Source of the DNA: Paracidovorax sp031843945 | Lineage (GTDB): Bacteria > Pseudomonadota > Gammaproteobacteria > Burkholderiales > Burkholderiaceae_C | Direction: 5' to 3' | Length of the DNA: 64,000 nt | NCBI RefSeq assembly: GCF_031843945.1 | Contig: NZ_JAVTJJ010000002.1 | Span: 186,001-250,000 of the forward strand | Part shown: piece by piece, positions 25,982-34,685 of the stretch | Position numbering within the stretch: the stretch's first letter is position 1 | Layout of the letters: each line of letters begins with the position of its first letter | Notes under the pieces: model-generated | The model's database searches: none | What the model saw: the letters and a program-made list of their open reading frames with translations, nothing else | What the model was told of the DNA's origin: nothing | Program-made: the position numbers and the translations under genes

Positions 25982-26230
25982 TCAGGCGTTGGTCGACTGC
26001 GCCGCCCATTCGGCAGGCGTGAAGGTCTTCATCGACAGCGCATGCACTTCGTCGGTGTGCATCTTGCTGCCCAGCGTGGCATAGACGCGCTGGTGGCGTT
26101 GGATGGCGCGCTTGCCTTCGAATTCGGCCGACACGATGGTGGCGTACCAATGGCGGCCGTCGCCTTCGAGCGCAATGTGCTCGCACGGGAGGCTGGTGGT
26201 GATGAGGTGCTTGAGGTCGTCTGCGGTCAT
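25982..26230 (-). CDS. ibaG: BolA-family protein IbaG
   Basis: The 82-residue BolA-family protein resembles IbaG, which pairs with monothiol glutaredoxins through a shared 2Fe-2S cluster and was linked to acid response and envelope state. It has the invariant histidine in TDEVHALSMKTFTPAEW and the earlier EHIALEGDGRHW ligand region. It sits 4 bases after the ABC permease gene and upstream of murA, the conserved mla-ibaG-murA order. Confidence 0.9.
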   Translation of the reverse strand: MTADDLKHLITTSLPCEHIALEGDGRHWYATIVSAEFEGKRAIQRHQRVYATLGSKMHTDEVHALSMKTFTPAEWAAQSTNA

Positions 26231-26234
26231 GGGG

Positions 26235-26990
26235 TCAATTCCTGATTTTGTAGCCGGTGCGCAGCAGGTGAACGGCCAGCGCGCTCACCACCAGCCACGC
26301 CGATCCGACGATGGCCAGGCTCAGCCATGGCGAGGTGTCGCTCTGCCCGAAGAACCCGTAGCGAAAGCCGTCGATCATGTAGAAGAACGGGTTCAGGTGG
26401 CTCACGGTCTGCCAGAACGGCGGCAGCGACTGGATCGAATAGAAGACGCCTGAGAGGAACGTCATGGGCACGATGACGAAGTTCTGGAACGCGGCCATCT
26501 GGTCGAACTTGTCGGCCCAGAGGCCCGCGATCAAGCCCAGCGTGGCCAGCAGCGCGGCGCCCAGCAGTGCGAACGCGATGATCCACAACGGCGCCGCGAA
26601 CTCAGGCCGCGCGAACGCGATGGTGACGATGAACACGCCCAGCCCCACGGCCAGCCCGCGCACCACCGACGAGCCCACGTAAGCCACGAACCAGGCCCAG
26701 TGCGACAGCGGCGTGAGCAGCACGAACACCAGGCTGCCCATGATCTTGCTTTGAATCAGGCTGGACGAGCTGTTGGCAAACGCGTTCTGCAGAATGCTCA
26801 TCATCACCAGGCCAGGCACCAGGAAGGCGGTGTAGCTGATGCGGTCGTACACCTTCACGTGGTCTTCCAGCACGTGGCCGAAGATCAGCAGGTACAGCAC
26901 GGCGGTGAGCACCGGCGCCGCCACGGTCTGAAAGCCCACCTTCCAGAAGCGCAAAATTTCCTTGTAGAACAGAGTCTGCCAGCCGGTCAT
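26235..26990 (-). CDS. ABC-2 type permease (YadH-like)
   Basis: This is a 251-residue polytopic permease of the ABC-2 exporter family. It has about six hydrophobic segments and the conserved late motif HLNPFFYMIDGFRYGF. It overlaps the ATPase gene by 4 bases, so the two form one exporter resembling E. coli YadGH. The substrate is unknown. Its place between the mla genes and ibaG suggests an envelope role, which is inference only. Confidence 0.88.
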   Translation of the reverse strand: MTGWQTLFYKEILRFWKVGFQTVAAPVLTAVLYLLIFGHVLEDHVKVYDRISYTAFLVPGLVMMSILQNAFANSSSSLIQSKIMGSLVFVLLTPLSHWAWFVAYVGSSVVRGLAVGLGVFIVTIAFARPEFAAPLWIIAFALLGAALLATLGLIAGLWADKFDQMAAFQNFVIVPMTFLSGVFYSIQSLPPFWQTVSHLNPFFYMIDGFRYGFFGQSDTSPWLSLAIVGSAWLVVSALAVHLLRTGYKIRN

Positions 26991-27925
26991 ATCGCAATGT
27001 TCTCAAGGGAAATATTGGACGCCGACGTGCCCGACATCACCTGCAGGAACACGTCCTCCAGGTCGGGGCGGCGGATCTCCATGTCGTGCACATCCACACC
27101 GGCCACGCGCAGGGCGGCCAGGTGGCTTTCGATCTCGGCGGCGTCATGCGCGGGCAACTGCACGATGCGGCCCGTGACACGTGCCAGCACCGCCAGCGCG
27201 GGCGGCAGCACGGCATCGGTCTTGAACTGCAGCACGCTGCCCGACGCGGCCTGCAGCAATTCACTGGTGCTGCTGAGTGCCACGATGCGGCCCGACTTGA
27301 GCATGGCGATGCGGTTGCACAGCGCCTCGGCTTCTTCCAGGTAGTGCGTGGTCAGCAGCACGGTATGGCCCTGCTTGTTCAGGCGTGCGACAAAGTGCCA
27401 GAGGGTCTGACGCAATTCCACGTCGACGCCGGCAGTGGGCTCGTCCAGCACGATGATGGGTGGCTTGTGCACCAGCGCCTGGGCCACCAGCACGCGGCGC
27501 TTCATGCCGCCCGACAGCTGGCGCATGTTGGAGTTGGCCTTGTCGGCCAGGCCCAGGTTTTCCAGCAGCTCGTCGATCCAGGCGTCATTGTTCTTCACGC
27601 CGAAGTAGCCGGACTGGATGCGCAGCGCCTCGCGCACGTTGAAGAAGGGATCGAACACCAACTCTTGCGGCACCACGCCCAGCTTGCGGCGGGCGGCCGC
27701 GAAGTCGGCTTGGACGTCACTGCCCTGCACTTGCACGCGACCACTGGTCGCGCGCGCCAGCCCGGCCAGAATGCTGATGAGGGTGGTTTTGCCAGCACCG
27801 TTTGGCCCCAGAAGACCGAAGAACTCGCCCTCCTCGATATTCAGGCTGACATGGTCAAGCGCCTGAAACGGGCCTTTGGCGGTGGTGAAGGTCTTGGAAA
27901 CGGATTGGAATGAGACTGCAGGCAT
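26987..27925 (-). CDS. ABC transporter ATPase (YadG-like)
   Basis: This 312-residue cytosolic ATPase partners the following YadH-like permease. It shows Walker A GPNGAGKTT near residue 40, the signature LSGGMKRRVLVAQAL, Walker B IIVLDEPTAGVD, and the switch His in LLTTHYLEEAE. The C-terminal 80 residues form the extra domain typical of ABC-2 ATPases. It lies 66 bases after mlaB. Confidence 0.9.
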   Translation of the reverse strand: MPAVSFQSVSKTFTTAKGPFQALDHVSLNIEEGEFFGLLGPNGAGKTTLISILAGLARATSGRVQVQGSDVQADFAAARRKLGVVPQELVFDPFFNVREALRIQSGYFGVKNNDAWIDELLENLGLADKANSNMRQLSGGMKRRVLVAQALVHKPPIIVLDEPTAGVDVELRQTLWHFVARLNKQGHTVLLTTHYLEEAEALCNRIAMLKSGRIVALSSTSELLQAASGSVLQFKTDAVLPPALAVLARVTGRIVQLPAHDAAEIESHLAALRVAGVDVHDMEIRRPDLEDVFLQVMSGTSASNISLENIAI

Positions 27926-27991
27926 GGGAGCCCGCGATTTTACGGCCTCAAGGTGTGGAAGTCGGCGCCGAAGGCCATCCCGCAGTCGCCG

Positions 27992-28261
27992 TCAGGCAGC
28001 GGGCAGCAATTCGCTCACGCCGTAGAGGCCGGCCAGGGTGGCGAGCGCCGGCGGCAGCGACTTGACGGCAAAGGTCTTGCCTTCAGATAGTGCCGAGCGC
28101 CTGCACTCCAGCAGCACGGCGAGCGCTGACGAGTCGAAGGTAGCCAGGCCGGTGGCATCGACCACCAGCGCAGGGTCACGGTGCGCTTTCAGACCTTGCA
28201 AGAGCATGCGCAGGCTGGCAGTGGCCTGCTCATGGGTCAGTTCGGAGGGCAGAACCAGCAT
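27992..28261 (-). CDS. mlaB: STAS-domain protein MlaB
   Basis: The 89-residue STAS-domain protein should be MlaB, the small cytosolic subunit that binds the ATPase MlaF and is needed for MlaFEDB assembly and activity. The conserved VVDATGLATFDSSALAVLLE segment contains the STAS loop Ser (FDSSAL). It follows mlaC by 17 bases. Confidence 0.88.
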   Translation of the reverse strand: MLVLPSELTHEQATASLRMLLQGLKAHRDPALVVDATGLATFDSSALAVLLECRRSALSEGKTFAVKSLPPALATLAGLYGVSELLPAA

Positions 28262-28278
28262 GCAGGCTTGCTTTCAGA

Positions 28279-28926
28279 TCAGGTGGACTTGCCAGCGTTG
28301 GTCTTGTTGCGCGCAGCCAGCGACTCGATCAGGCCATCGATGCCCTTGGCATTGATCTCCTGCGCGAACTGGCTGCGGTAGGTGTCCACCAGCCACACAC
28401 CCATCACGTTCAGGTTGTAGACCTTCCAGCCAGCACCTTCGCCTGGCGTCTTCTCCAGGCGGTAGTCCAGCTGCACAGGCTCGCCGCGGCCCTTGATTTC
28501 GGTGCGCACCAGTACGTCCTTGTCCTCGGGGGCCATGCGCAGCGGCTTGACGACGATGGACTGGTCGCTGACCTGGTTGAGCGCGCCCGAATAGGTGCGA
28601 ATCAACAAGGTCTTGAATTCTTCCTGCAGACGCTGCTGCTGCGCCGGAGTGGCATCGCGCCAGGCCGGGCCGGTGGCGGCAGAGGTCATGCGGCGGAAAT
28701 TCACGTGCGGCAAGATGGTCTGGTCCACAAACGCCACGACCTTGTTGATGTCGCCACGCTGCAGGGATTTGTCGGACTTCACCTTGTCGAGCACGTCTGT
28801 GGACAACCGGCGCACCAGCGCATCGGGCGCCTCATCAGCAGCCCAGGCAGCCATAGGGCCAGCCAGAGTCGTTGCAGCAGCCAGTGCCAGAGCCCAGCGG
28901 CCCAGATCGCGTCGGTCAATCATCAT
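28279..28926 (-). CDS. mlaC: Periplasmic phospholipid-binding protein MlaC
   Basis: MlaC ferries phospholipid between the outer-membrane MlaA complex and the inner-membrane MlaFEDB transporter. The 215-residue product has a signal peptide (LGRWALALAAATTLAGPMAAWA). Typical MlaC sequence follows, including VVAFVDQTILPHVNFRRMT, WRDATPAQQQRLQEEFKTLLIRTY and the late WKVYNLNVMGVWLVDTYRSQF. AGGAA lies 8 bases before the ATG at 28926, supporting this start over the longer frame. A 178-base gap separates it from mlaA, with no gene seen in it. Confidence 0.93.
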   Translation of the reverse strand: MMIDRRDLGRWALALAAATTLAGPMAAWAADEAPDALVRRLSTDVLDKVKSDKSLQRGDINKVVAFVDQTILPHVNFRRMTSAATGPAWRDATPAQQQRLQEEFKTLLIRTYSGALNQVSDQSIVVKPLRMAPEDKDVLVRTEIKGRGEPVQLDYRLEKTPGEGAGWKVYNLNVMGVWLVDTYRSQFAQEINAKGIDGLIESLAARNKTNAGKST

Positions 28927-29104
28927 CGTCTTCGTTCCTTTCACGGGCTGCTCCCTTGTCACAACGGGTGCAGCCTTTGGTTTTTCATCCATAACGGGCA
29001 TTGTGGAATACCGTGGCGCCGACCATGCGTCGGACGGGTACCCGGTTGCAAGTAACTGCAACGCCCTCAAATCCGAGGCGAAGGTGCCGCAGCACCCTGC
29101 AAAA

Positions 29105-29896
29105 CTACTTGGACTCGGGAGGCAGCATGCCGGCATCGGCGTCGTAACCGGACTCGTCCAGTTCCGGCGGATCCACGTCCTGGCCGCGCACTTTCAAAAA
29201 CACATCACGCGTGAAGCTGTATTTGTCGAGCGCTGCAGTTTCCAGCACGTTGCCTGCCGACAGCAGATTGGCTCGCGTATCGACGATACGCAGCGCATAC
29301 AGCTGGTTGCGGGCAGAAACCGGGTCCACCTGCTGCAGCAGATTGCCACGGGCATCGACTGGCAATGCAGCGGTGTCGCGCACGGTGGATGGGCCCAGTA
29401 GCGGCAACACCAGATACGGGCCGGTCGGCACCCCGTAATGGCCCAGCGTCAGGCCGAAATCGGTCCTGCGGCGAGGAATGCCCATTTCGGAGGCGATGTC
29501 GAGCACGCCGCCCAGGCCGAACACCGTGTTCACGTTGAAGCGCACCAGGCTGTCCATGGCCTCGCTGCCCTTGAGTTGCAGCACGTTGTTGACGAACGAC
29601 CAGACGTCGTTCAGGTTCGAGAAGAAATTGCTCACGCCCGTGCGAACGGGGGACGGCAGCACTTCGCGGTAGGCGGTGGCGACGGGCTTGAGCACGGCCC
29701 GGTCCACGCCGTCGTTGAACCGCGTCATGCTGCGGTTGTAGGGCTCGAGCGGATCGCGTGGATTGGCGTCCGGGCCGGTCGCGCAGCCGGCGAGCATCAG
29801 CGCGCCGACGGCCAGGGTGGCCGCGCCTGCACTGCGGCGGGCCGACACGTGCCTGTGCGAGCAGCGCTGGGTGGTATGGGTATGGTGGTTTCTCAT
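29105..29896 (-). CDS. mlaA: Outer-membrane lipoprotein MlaA (VacJ)
   Basis: MlaA sits in the inner leaflet of the outer membrane and removes mislocalised phospholipid, passing it to MlaC. The 263-residue product has a lipobox (LMLAGC), then DPLEPYNRSMTRFND, the VNRV-like NFFSNLNDVWSFVNNVLQ region and RRTDFGLTLGHYGVPTGPYLVLP. In E. coli mlaA lies elsewhere; here it is within the mla operon between mlaD and mlaC, overlapping mlaD by 4 bases, a layout common in betaproteobacteria. Confidence 0.94.
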   Translation of the reverse strand: MRNHHTHTTQRCSHRHVSARRSAGAATLAVGALMLAGCATGPDANPRDPLEPYNRSMTRFNDGVDRAVLKPVATAYREVLPSPVRTGVSNFFSNLNDVWSFVNNVLQLKGSEAMDSLVRFNVNTVFGLGGVLDIASEMGIPRRRTDFGLTLGHYGVPTGPYLVLPLLGPSTVRDTAALPVDARGNLLQQVDPVSARNQLYALRIVDTRANLLSAGNVLETAALDKYSFTRDVFLKVRGQDVDPPELDESGYDADAGMLPPESK

Positions 29897-30375
29897 TTCT
29901 TGCTTCCCGCGCCCGAGGCGCCCTCTTCCGCCTTGCCGTACAGAAACTGTCCGATCAGGTTTTCCAGCACGATGGCCGATTGCGTGGCGGTCACCACGTC
30001 ACCTGCGGCCAGGTTTTTCTCGTCGGCACCGGCTTCTACGCCGATGTATTGATCTCCCAGCAGGCCGCTGGTGAGGATCTTGAATGAACTGTCTTTCGGG
30101 AAGGCATAGCGCTTGTCCAGGTCCAGCGCCACGTTGGCGCGAAAGGTCTTGTCATCGAAGGTGATGGACTGCACCCGGCCAACCACCACGCCCGCACTGC
30201 GCACAGACGCCTGGGGCTTCAAGCCGCCGATGTTGTCGAACTTGGCGACGATGGGGTATCCGGTCTGGAAGTTCAGGCTCAGCAGGTTGGCCGACTGCAA
30301 CGCCAGAAACACGAGCGCGGCGCCGCCCAGCAGTACGAAGAGGCCCACCCAGAAGTCGTTCTTGGAATGCTGCAT
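29893..30375 (-). CDS. mlaD: MCE-domain protein MlaD
   Basis: MlaD anchors in the inner membrane and forms a hexameric MCE ring that holds lipid between MlaC and MlaE. The 160-residue product has an N-terminal membrane segment (FWVGLFVLLGGAALVFLAL) and a single MCE domain with FDNIGGLKPQASVRSAGVVVG and LTSGLLGDQYIGVEAG. A short Ala/Gly-rich tail ends the protein. It lies 57 bases after mlaE. Confidence 0.94.
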   Translation of the reverse strand: MQHSKNDFWVGLFVLLGGAALVFLALQSANLLSLNFQTGYPIVAKFDNIGGLKPQASVRSAGVVVGRVQSITFDDKTFRANVALDLDKRYAFPKDSSFKILTSGLLGDQYIGVEAGADEKNLAAGDVVTATQSAIVLENLIGQFLYGKAEEGASGAGSKK

Positions 30376-30432
30376 GTTGATTTTTTCCTTGTGGTGTCGG
30401 ATTCGGTGCCGGTGGCGGATCAGCGGCGCCGT

Positions 30433-31215
30433 TCAGATGGTGAACATCAGGGCGGTGAGGATGAAGTCCAGGCCCAGCACGGCAAGCGAGGCCATCACCA
30501 CGGTGTGCGTAGTGGCGCGTGACACGCCCTCGGGCGTGGGCTTGGCCACGAAGCCCTGAAACACGGCGATGAACGTGACGGCCAGGCCGAACACGATGCT
30601 TTTGACCACGCCATTGCCCACGTCCTTGAACACGTCCACGCCGCTTTGCATCTGACCCCAGAAGGCGCCGGTGTCCACGCCGATCATCAGCACGCCGACG
30701 ACCCAGCCACCGATCACGCCCACGGCGCTGAACACCGCCGCCAGCAGCGGCATGGCGATGACGCCGCCCCAGAAACGCGGCGCGAGGATGCGGCGCACCG
30801 GGTCGACCGCCATCATCTCCATGGCCGACAGTTGCTCGCCAGCGCGCATCAGCCCGATCTCGGCCGTGAGCGAGGTGCCCGCACGGCCGGCGAACAGCAG
30901 CGCGGTGACCACGGGGCCCAGTTCGCGCACCAGGCTCAGCGTGACGACCAGCCCCAGCGCGTTGGCCGAGCCGTAACGCTGCAGCACGTTGTGCCCCTGA
31001 AGCGCCAGCACAAAGCCCACGAACAGGCCCGACATGGCGATGATGGAAAGCGAATAGTTGCCCAGAAAGTGGATCTGGTCGCGCAGCAGCGCGGGGCGGC
31101 GCAGCGTGGGGCCGATCAGGGCGATGAGCCGCACGAACAGCCGAGTGGCCATGCCAATGCCCGCCAGCTTGCTGCGCACGGCAAAGCCCACATCGGAAGG
31201 ACGCCACCAGCTCAT
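30433..31215 (-). CDS. mlaE: Phospholipid ABC transporter permease MlaE
   Basis: MlaE is the membrane subunit of the MlaFEDB phospholipid transporter. The 260-residue product shows the conserved VRELGPVVTALLFAGRAGTS and EQLSAMEMMAVDPVRRI segments of the MlaE/TGD1 family and about five to six hydrophobic segments. The start overlaps the mlaF stop by 4 bases. Confidence 0.95.
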   Translation of the reverse strand: MSWWRPSDVGFAVRSKLAGIGMATRLFVRLIALIGPTLRRPALLRDQIHFLGNYSLSIIAMSGLFVGFVLALQGHNVLQRYGSANALGLVVTLSLVRELGPVVTALLFAGRAGTSLTAEIGLMRAGEQLSAMEMMAVDPVRRILAPRFWGGVIAMPLLAAVFSAVGVIGGWVVGVLMIGVDTGAFWGQMQSGVDVFKDVGNGVVKSIVFGLAVTFIAVFQGFVAKPTPEGVSRATTHTVVMASLAVLGLDFILTALMFTI

Positions 31216-32042
31216 CGTGCACCTCCGGCCGGCACGCCGCCCACGGGGCCGAAATCGTCGGCCAGACTCGCGCCTGGATAGTGGAACGGCACCGGCCCGG
31301 TGGGCAGCGCGTTCACAAACTGGTGCACCAGCGGATCGGTGCTGGCGCGCACTTCTTCGGGCGTGCCCTGCGCCGCCACAGTGCCGGGGCCGAGCACGAT
31401 GACGTGATCGGCCACGCGGAAGGTCTCTTCCACGTCGTGCGAGACGATCAGCGTGGTCAGGCCCATGGTGTCGTTCAGCTCGCGGATGAGTTGCGCGGCG
31501 ATGCCCAGAGATATGGGGTCGAGGCCGGCGAAAGGCTCGTCGTACATGATGAGTTGCGGGTCCAGCGCAATGGCCCGCGCCAGCGCCACGCGGCGGGCCA
31601 TGCCGCCGGAGATCTGGCTGGGCATCAAATCGCGCGCACCGCGCAGGCCCACGGCGTGCAGCTTCATCAGCACGATGTCGCGAATCAGTTCGTCGGCCAG
31701 ATCGGTGTGCTCGCGCAGCGGAAAGGCCACGTTCTCGAACACGCTCATGTCGGTAAACAAGGCGCCGAACTGGAACAGCATGCCCATGCGCCGGCGGGCG
31801 GCGTAGAGCTGGCCTTCATCCATGCGGCCCACGTCGTGCCCGTCCACCAGCACCTCGCCCTGCTGCGCCTTCTGCTGGCCGCCGATCAGACGCAGCACGG
31901 TGGTCTTGCCGCCGCCGGAGGCGCCCATCAGCGCCGTCACCTTGCCGCGCGGCACCGACAGGGACAGGTCGCGCAGGATCACGCGCTCTCCGTACGAGAA
32001 CGTCACGTTGCGCAGTTCGACCAGGGCGGTGGGTGGGGGCAT
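31212..32042 (-). CDS. mlaF: Phospholipid ABC transporter ATPase MlaF
   Basis: MlaF drives the Mla phospholipid transporter. The 276-residue ATPase has Walker A GASGGGKTT, signature ISGGMARRVALARA, Walker B LIMYDEPFAGLDP and H-loop IVSHDVEETF. I start at MPPPTALVELRNVTFSYGE; the frame is open further upstream to 32153 but that part is AT-rich leader without a family match. It is the first gene of the mla-yadGH-ibaG-murA-hisG transcription unit. Confidence 0.93.
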   Translation of the reverse strand: MPPPTALVELRNVTFSYGERVILRDLSLSVPRGKVTALMGASGGGKTTVLRLIGGQQKAQQGEVLVDGHDVGRMDEGQLYAARRRMGMLFQFGALFTDMSVFENVAFPLREHTDLADELIRDIVLMKLHAVGLRGARDLMPSQISGGMARRVALARAIALDPQLIMYDEPFAGLDPISLGIAAQLIRELNDTMGLTTLIVSHDVEETFRVADHVIVLGPGTVAAQGTPEEVRASTDPLVHQFVNALPTGPVPFHYPGASLADDFGPVGGVPAGGAR

Positions 32043-32145
32043 GCGGAAAAAAGACGAAAAAAGGCAGGAAAGGAATAGGCGAGATCGCGGAGGATTGTCG
32101 CCGCAGAGACCGAAATGCGCTGTGGGACGATGGTACCTCAAACAT

Positions 32146-32159
32146 ACATGCATGCATGT
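32146..32159. promoter_or_regulatory. Palindrome upstream of mlaF
   Basis: ACATGCATGCATGT is a perfect 14-base palindrome, extended by AAACAT/ATGTTT on the outside with two mismatches. It lies about 100 bases before the mlaF start, in the place of a promoter or operator. No known regulator is assigned. Confidence 0.4.
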
Positions 32160-32181
32160 TTGCGCAGATTTCGACCCTTTA

Positions 32182-32230
32182 GCTCCTGAATTTATAGCAT
32201 ATTGCGCTTGATGGACGGGCGCTAGAGGCC
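32182..32230 (+). repeat. Two-hairpin intergenic repeat, copy 4
   Basis: The first hairpin is decayed (GCT..AGC, 32182-32184/32096+ shifted, outer bases only), and the second is GCGCTT (32204-32209) with GGGCGC (32217-32222), where two T-A pairs become T-G. The tail TAGAGGCC follows (32223-32230). It lies between mlaF and the amino-acid ABC ATPase gene. Confidence 0.8.
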
Positions 32231-32272
32231 AACTTCACCTTAAAGCTATCGAGCGACATCTGCACAACGACA

Positions 32273-33064
32273 TCACAACATGCTGCGCAGAAACCCCTGC
32301 GTGCGGGCGTGCTGCGGGCTGGCAAACAACCCGGCAGCAGGGCCGGATTCGACGATGCGACCCTGGTCCATGAAGACGGCCGTATGCGCCACCTCGCGCG
32401 CAAAACCCATTTCGTGCGTGACGACCAGCATGGTCATCTGCTCCTGGGCCAGCGCGCGCATCGTGCGCAGCACCTCACCCGTCAGTTCAGGGTCGAGCGC
32501 GGAAGTGGGCTCGTCGAACAGCATGATTTCCGGCTCCATCGCCAGCGCGCGGGCGATGGCGACTCGCTGCTTCTGGCCACCCGACAGGCGGGCGGGGTAG
32601 TTGCCCCGCTTGTCCGCCAGGCCCACCTTGGCCAGCAGCACCTCGGCGCGGGCGATGGCCTCCTCGCGCGGCAGGCCCTGCACCACCATCGGCGCCTCGA
32701 TCACGTTCTGCAGCACGGTCAGGTGCGGGAACAGGTTGAAGTGCTGGAACACCATGCCGGTCTTTCGGCCGATGCGGCGCACCTCCGCTTCCGGCGCATA
32801 GGTGCAGCGGCCGGCCGCATCGGTGGTGGCCAGCACGGCGCCGTCGATGGCGATGTGACCGCGGTCGATGGTCTCGAGCCGGTTCAGGCAGCGCAGGAAG
32901 GTGCTCTTGCCTGAGCCGGACGGCCCGATCACCGCCACCACCTCGCCCCGGCGCAGTTGCAGCGACACGCCCTGCAACACCGGGGTTCGGCCGAAGGATT
33001 TGTGAATGTCGAGCGCGTCGATCATGGGCGCGCTGCCCGCATCATCAGTCGTCGTGCTTGGCAT
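32273..33064 (-). CDS. Polar amino-acid ABC transporter ATPase
   Basis: This 263-residue ATPase belongs to the GlnQ/HisP subfamily of polar amino-acid importers. It has Walker A GPSGSGKSTFLRCLN, Q-loop FQHFNLFPHLTVLQN, signature LSGGQKQRVAIARAL, Walker B IMLFDEPTSALDPEL and THEMGFAREV. I start at the ATG at 33064 because GGAG lies 7 bases upstream, giving a 20-base overlap with the permease gene; a second ATG at 33025 (MIDALDIHK) is the alternative. It forms an operon with the permease and binding protein upstream. Confidence 0.93.
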   Translation of the reverse strand: MPSTTTDDAGSAPMIDALDIHKSFGRTPVLQGVSLQLRRGEVVAVIGPSGSGKSTFLRCLNRLETIDRGHIAIDGAVLATTDAAGRCTYAPEAEVRRIGRKTGMVFQHFNLFPHLTVLQNVIEAPMVVQGLPREEAIARAEVLLAKVGLADKRGNYPARLSGGQKQRVAIARALAMEPEIMLFDEPTSALDPELTGEVLRTMRALAQEQMTMLVVTHEMGFAREVAHTAVFMDQGRIVESGPAAGLFASPQHARTQGFLRSML

Positions 33065-33698
33065 AGCGCCGCTCCAGCCGCTGAAAGCCCCAGGTCAGCA
33101 CCAGGGTCATGAGGAGATAGAAAGCCGCCGCCACGATGAACGGCGTGGTCGTGAAGTCGCGCTGCACGATACCGCGCGCGGCGCGCAGCAGGTCGTTCAG
33201 CGCCAGCACGTAGATGAGCGAGGTGTCCTTGACCAGCGTGATGGTCTCGTTGCTCATGGGCGGCAGAATGCGGCGCACCATCTGCGGCAGCACGATGCGG
33301 CGCATGGTCTGGCCGTAGGTCATGCCCAGCACGCGCGCGGCCTCGTACTGGCCCCGGTCGATGGACTGGATGCCCGAGCGGAAGATTTCGGCGAAGTACG
33401 CCGCGTAGTTCAGTGCGAAGGCCACCACCGCCGCCGGAAAGTCCGGCAGCCGCACGCCGATCACCGGCACGAAGGGCAGCGCGAAATAGATGAACAGCAT
33501 CTGCAGCATCAGCGGAGTGCCGCGCATCAGCCAGATGTAGCCGTTGACCGCGACCGACAGCGCGCGCCAACGCGACACGCGCGCCAGTGCCAGCACCAGG
33601 CCCAGGGGCACGGCCAGCGCCAGCGTGATGAAAAAGAGCTTCAGGGTGACGGTGGCGCCCTGCGCCAGCGGCCCCAGAAGGGAAAGAACGTAATCCAT
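33045..33698 (-). CDS. Polar amino-acid ABC transporter permease
   Basis: This 217-residue permease is of the HisMQ/GlnP family with about five membrane segments. It has the cytoplasmic coupling motif EAARVLGMTYGQTMRRIVLPQ (EAA loop) and the N-terminal GATVTLKLFFITL typical of polar amino-acid importers. A single permease gene is present, so the channel is probably a homodimer. The 183 bases to the binding-protein gene contain a hairpin repeat. Confidence 0.93.
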   Translation of the reverse strand: MDYVLSLLGPLAQGATVTLKLFFITLALAVPLGLVLALARVSRWRALSVAVNGYIWLMRGTPLMLQMLFIYFALPFVPVIGVRLPDFPAAVVAFALNYAAYFAEIFRSGIQSIDRGQYEAARVLGMTYGQTMRRIVLPQMVRRILPPMSNETITLVKDTSLIYVLALNDLLRAARGIVQRDFTTTPFIVAAAFYLLMTLVLTWGFQRLERRYAKHDD

Positions 33699-33819
33699 CT
33701 GCTGCGAAGGCCGATCTTCAGAGTTTTACAGATTGGTCAAAGCCGGCGGCGGTCGATACCGGCGCAGCTCCAGGCCAGCGGACGCCGTGGAACGGGCTCC
33801 GTCCGGCCACTGGCGGCGT

Positions 33820-33865
33820 CCCCCTTCCCGGCGAAGCCGAGAGAAGGGGGAAGGCGCGCAGCGCC
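33820..33865. repeat. GC-rich double hairpin between binding protein and permease genes
   Basis: CCCCCTT/AAGGGGG (33820-33826/33844-33850) is followed by GGCGC/GCGCC (33853-33857/33861-33865). This looks like a family-wide intergenic element. It could stabilise the binding-protein mRNA relative to permease and ATPase, which is a common arrangement in importers. Confidence 0.5.
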
Positions 33866-33881
33866 TCAGGGGGTTGTTTCC

Positions 33882-34685
33882 TTACTTGATGATGTTCTTG
33901 CCGAACCACTGCTCGGCGATCTTGGCGGCGGCGCCGTCCTTCTTCATCTCGGCCAGTGCCGTGTCGATGCGGCCTTGCAGCGCGGCGTCATCCTTGCGCA
34001 CGCCCACTCCGTAGTCTTCGGTGCCGAAATGGTCCTGCAGCACAGCGTAGTCCTGCGGCTTCTTGGCCACGTAGTAGCGGCCCACCACTTCGTCGACCAC
34101 CACGGCTTCGAGCCGGCCGGTGGACAGGTCCATCAGCGCGGTCACGTTGTCGCCGAAGGTCTTGAACTCCTTGAACGACTTGAACACCGCCTCGTCCTTC
34201 TTGGCGGCGTCCACGGCGCTGGAGCCGTCCTGCGCGCCGACGACCTTTCCAGCCAGGTCGGCCTTGGTCTTGATGGGCGACTGCGCGGGCACCACGATGA
34301 TCTGGTGGTTTTCCATGTAGGGCGCGGTGAAGGCGATGTTCTTCTTGCGCTCTTCGGTGATGGTCAGGCCGTTCCACAGCGCATCGACGCGCTGGCCAGC
34401 CAGTTCAGCCTCCTTGGCGCTCCAGTCGATCGGCTTGAATTCGACCTCCACGCCCATGCGCTTGGCCGCTTCACGGGCCATGTCGATGTCGAAGCCGACC
34501 AGCTGGTTCTTGTCGTCGCGAAAGCCCATCGGCGGAAAGTTGTCGTCCAGGCCGACCACGATCTTGGCGACGGCAGCCGGTGCGGGTGCGGCAGCGGTGC
34601 CCGCGTTCTGCGCGTTGTCGTTCTTTCCGCAACCGGCGAGTAGGGCGCCCAGAGAAACCAGGGCGATGGCAGCGATCTTTTTCAT
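33882..34685 (-). CDS. Amino-acid ABC transporter binding protein
   Basis: This 267-residue periplasmic solute-binding protein of family 3 has a lipoprotein-type signal (MKKIAAIALVSLGALLAGC). An Ala-rich linker follows, then VGLDDNFPPMGFRDDKNQLVGFDIDMA, the hallmark opening of polar amino-acid binding proteins, and later TGRLEAVVVDEVVGRYY. The ATG at 34685 is chosen because the signal peptide begins there. It leads the operon with permease and ATPase. The exact amino acid cannot be told from sequence alone. Confidence 0.92.
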   Translation of the reverse strand: MKKIAAIALVSLGALLAGCGKNDNAQNAGTAAAPAPAAVAKIVVGLDDNFPPMGFRDDKNQLVGFDIDMAREAAKRMGVEVEFKPIDWSAKEAELAGQRVDALWNGLTITEERKKNIAFTAPYMENHQIIVVPAQSPIKTKADLAGKVVGAQDGSSAVDAAKKDEAVFKSFKEFKTFGDNVTALMDLSTGRLEAVVVDEVVGRYYVAKKPQDYAVLQDHFGTEDYGVGVRKDDAALQGRIDTALAEMKKDGAAAKIAEQWFGKNIIK

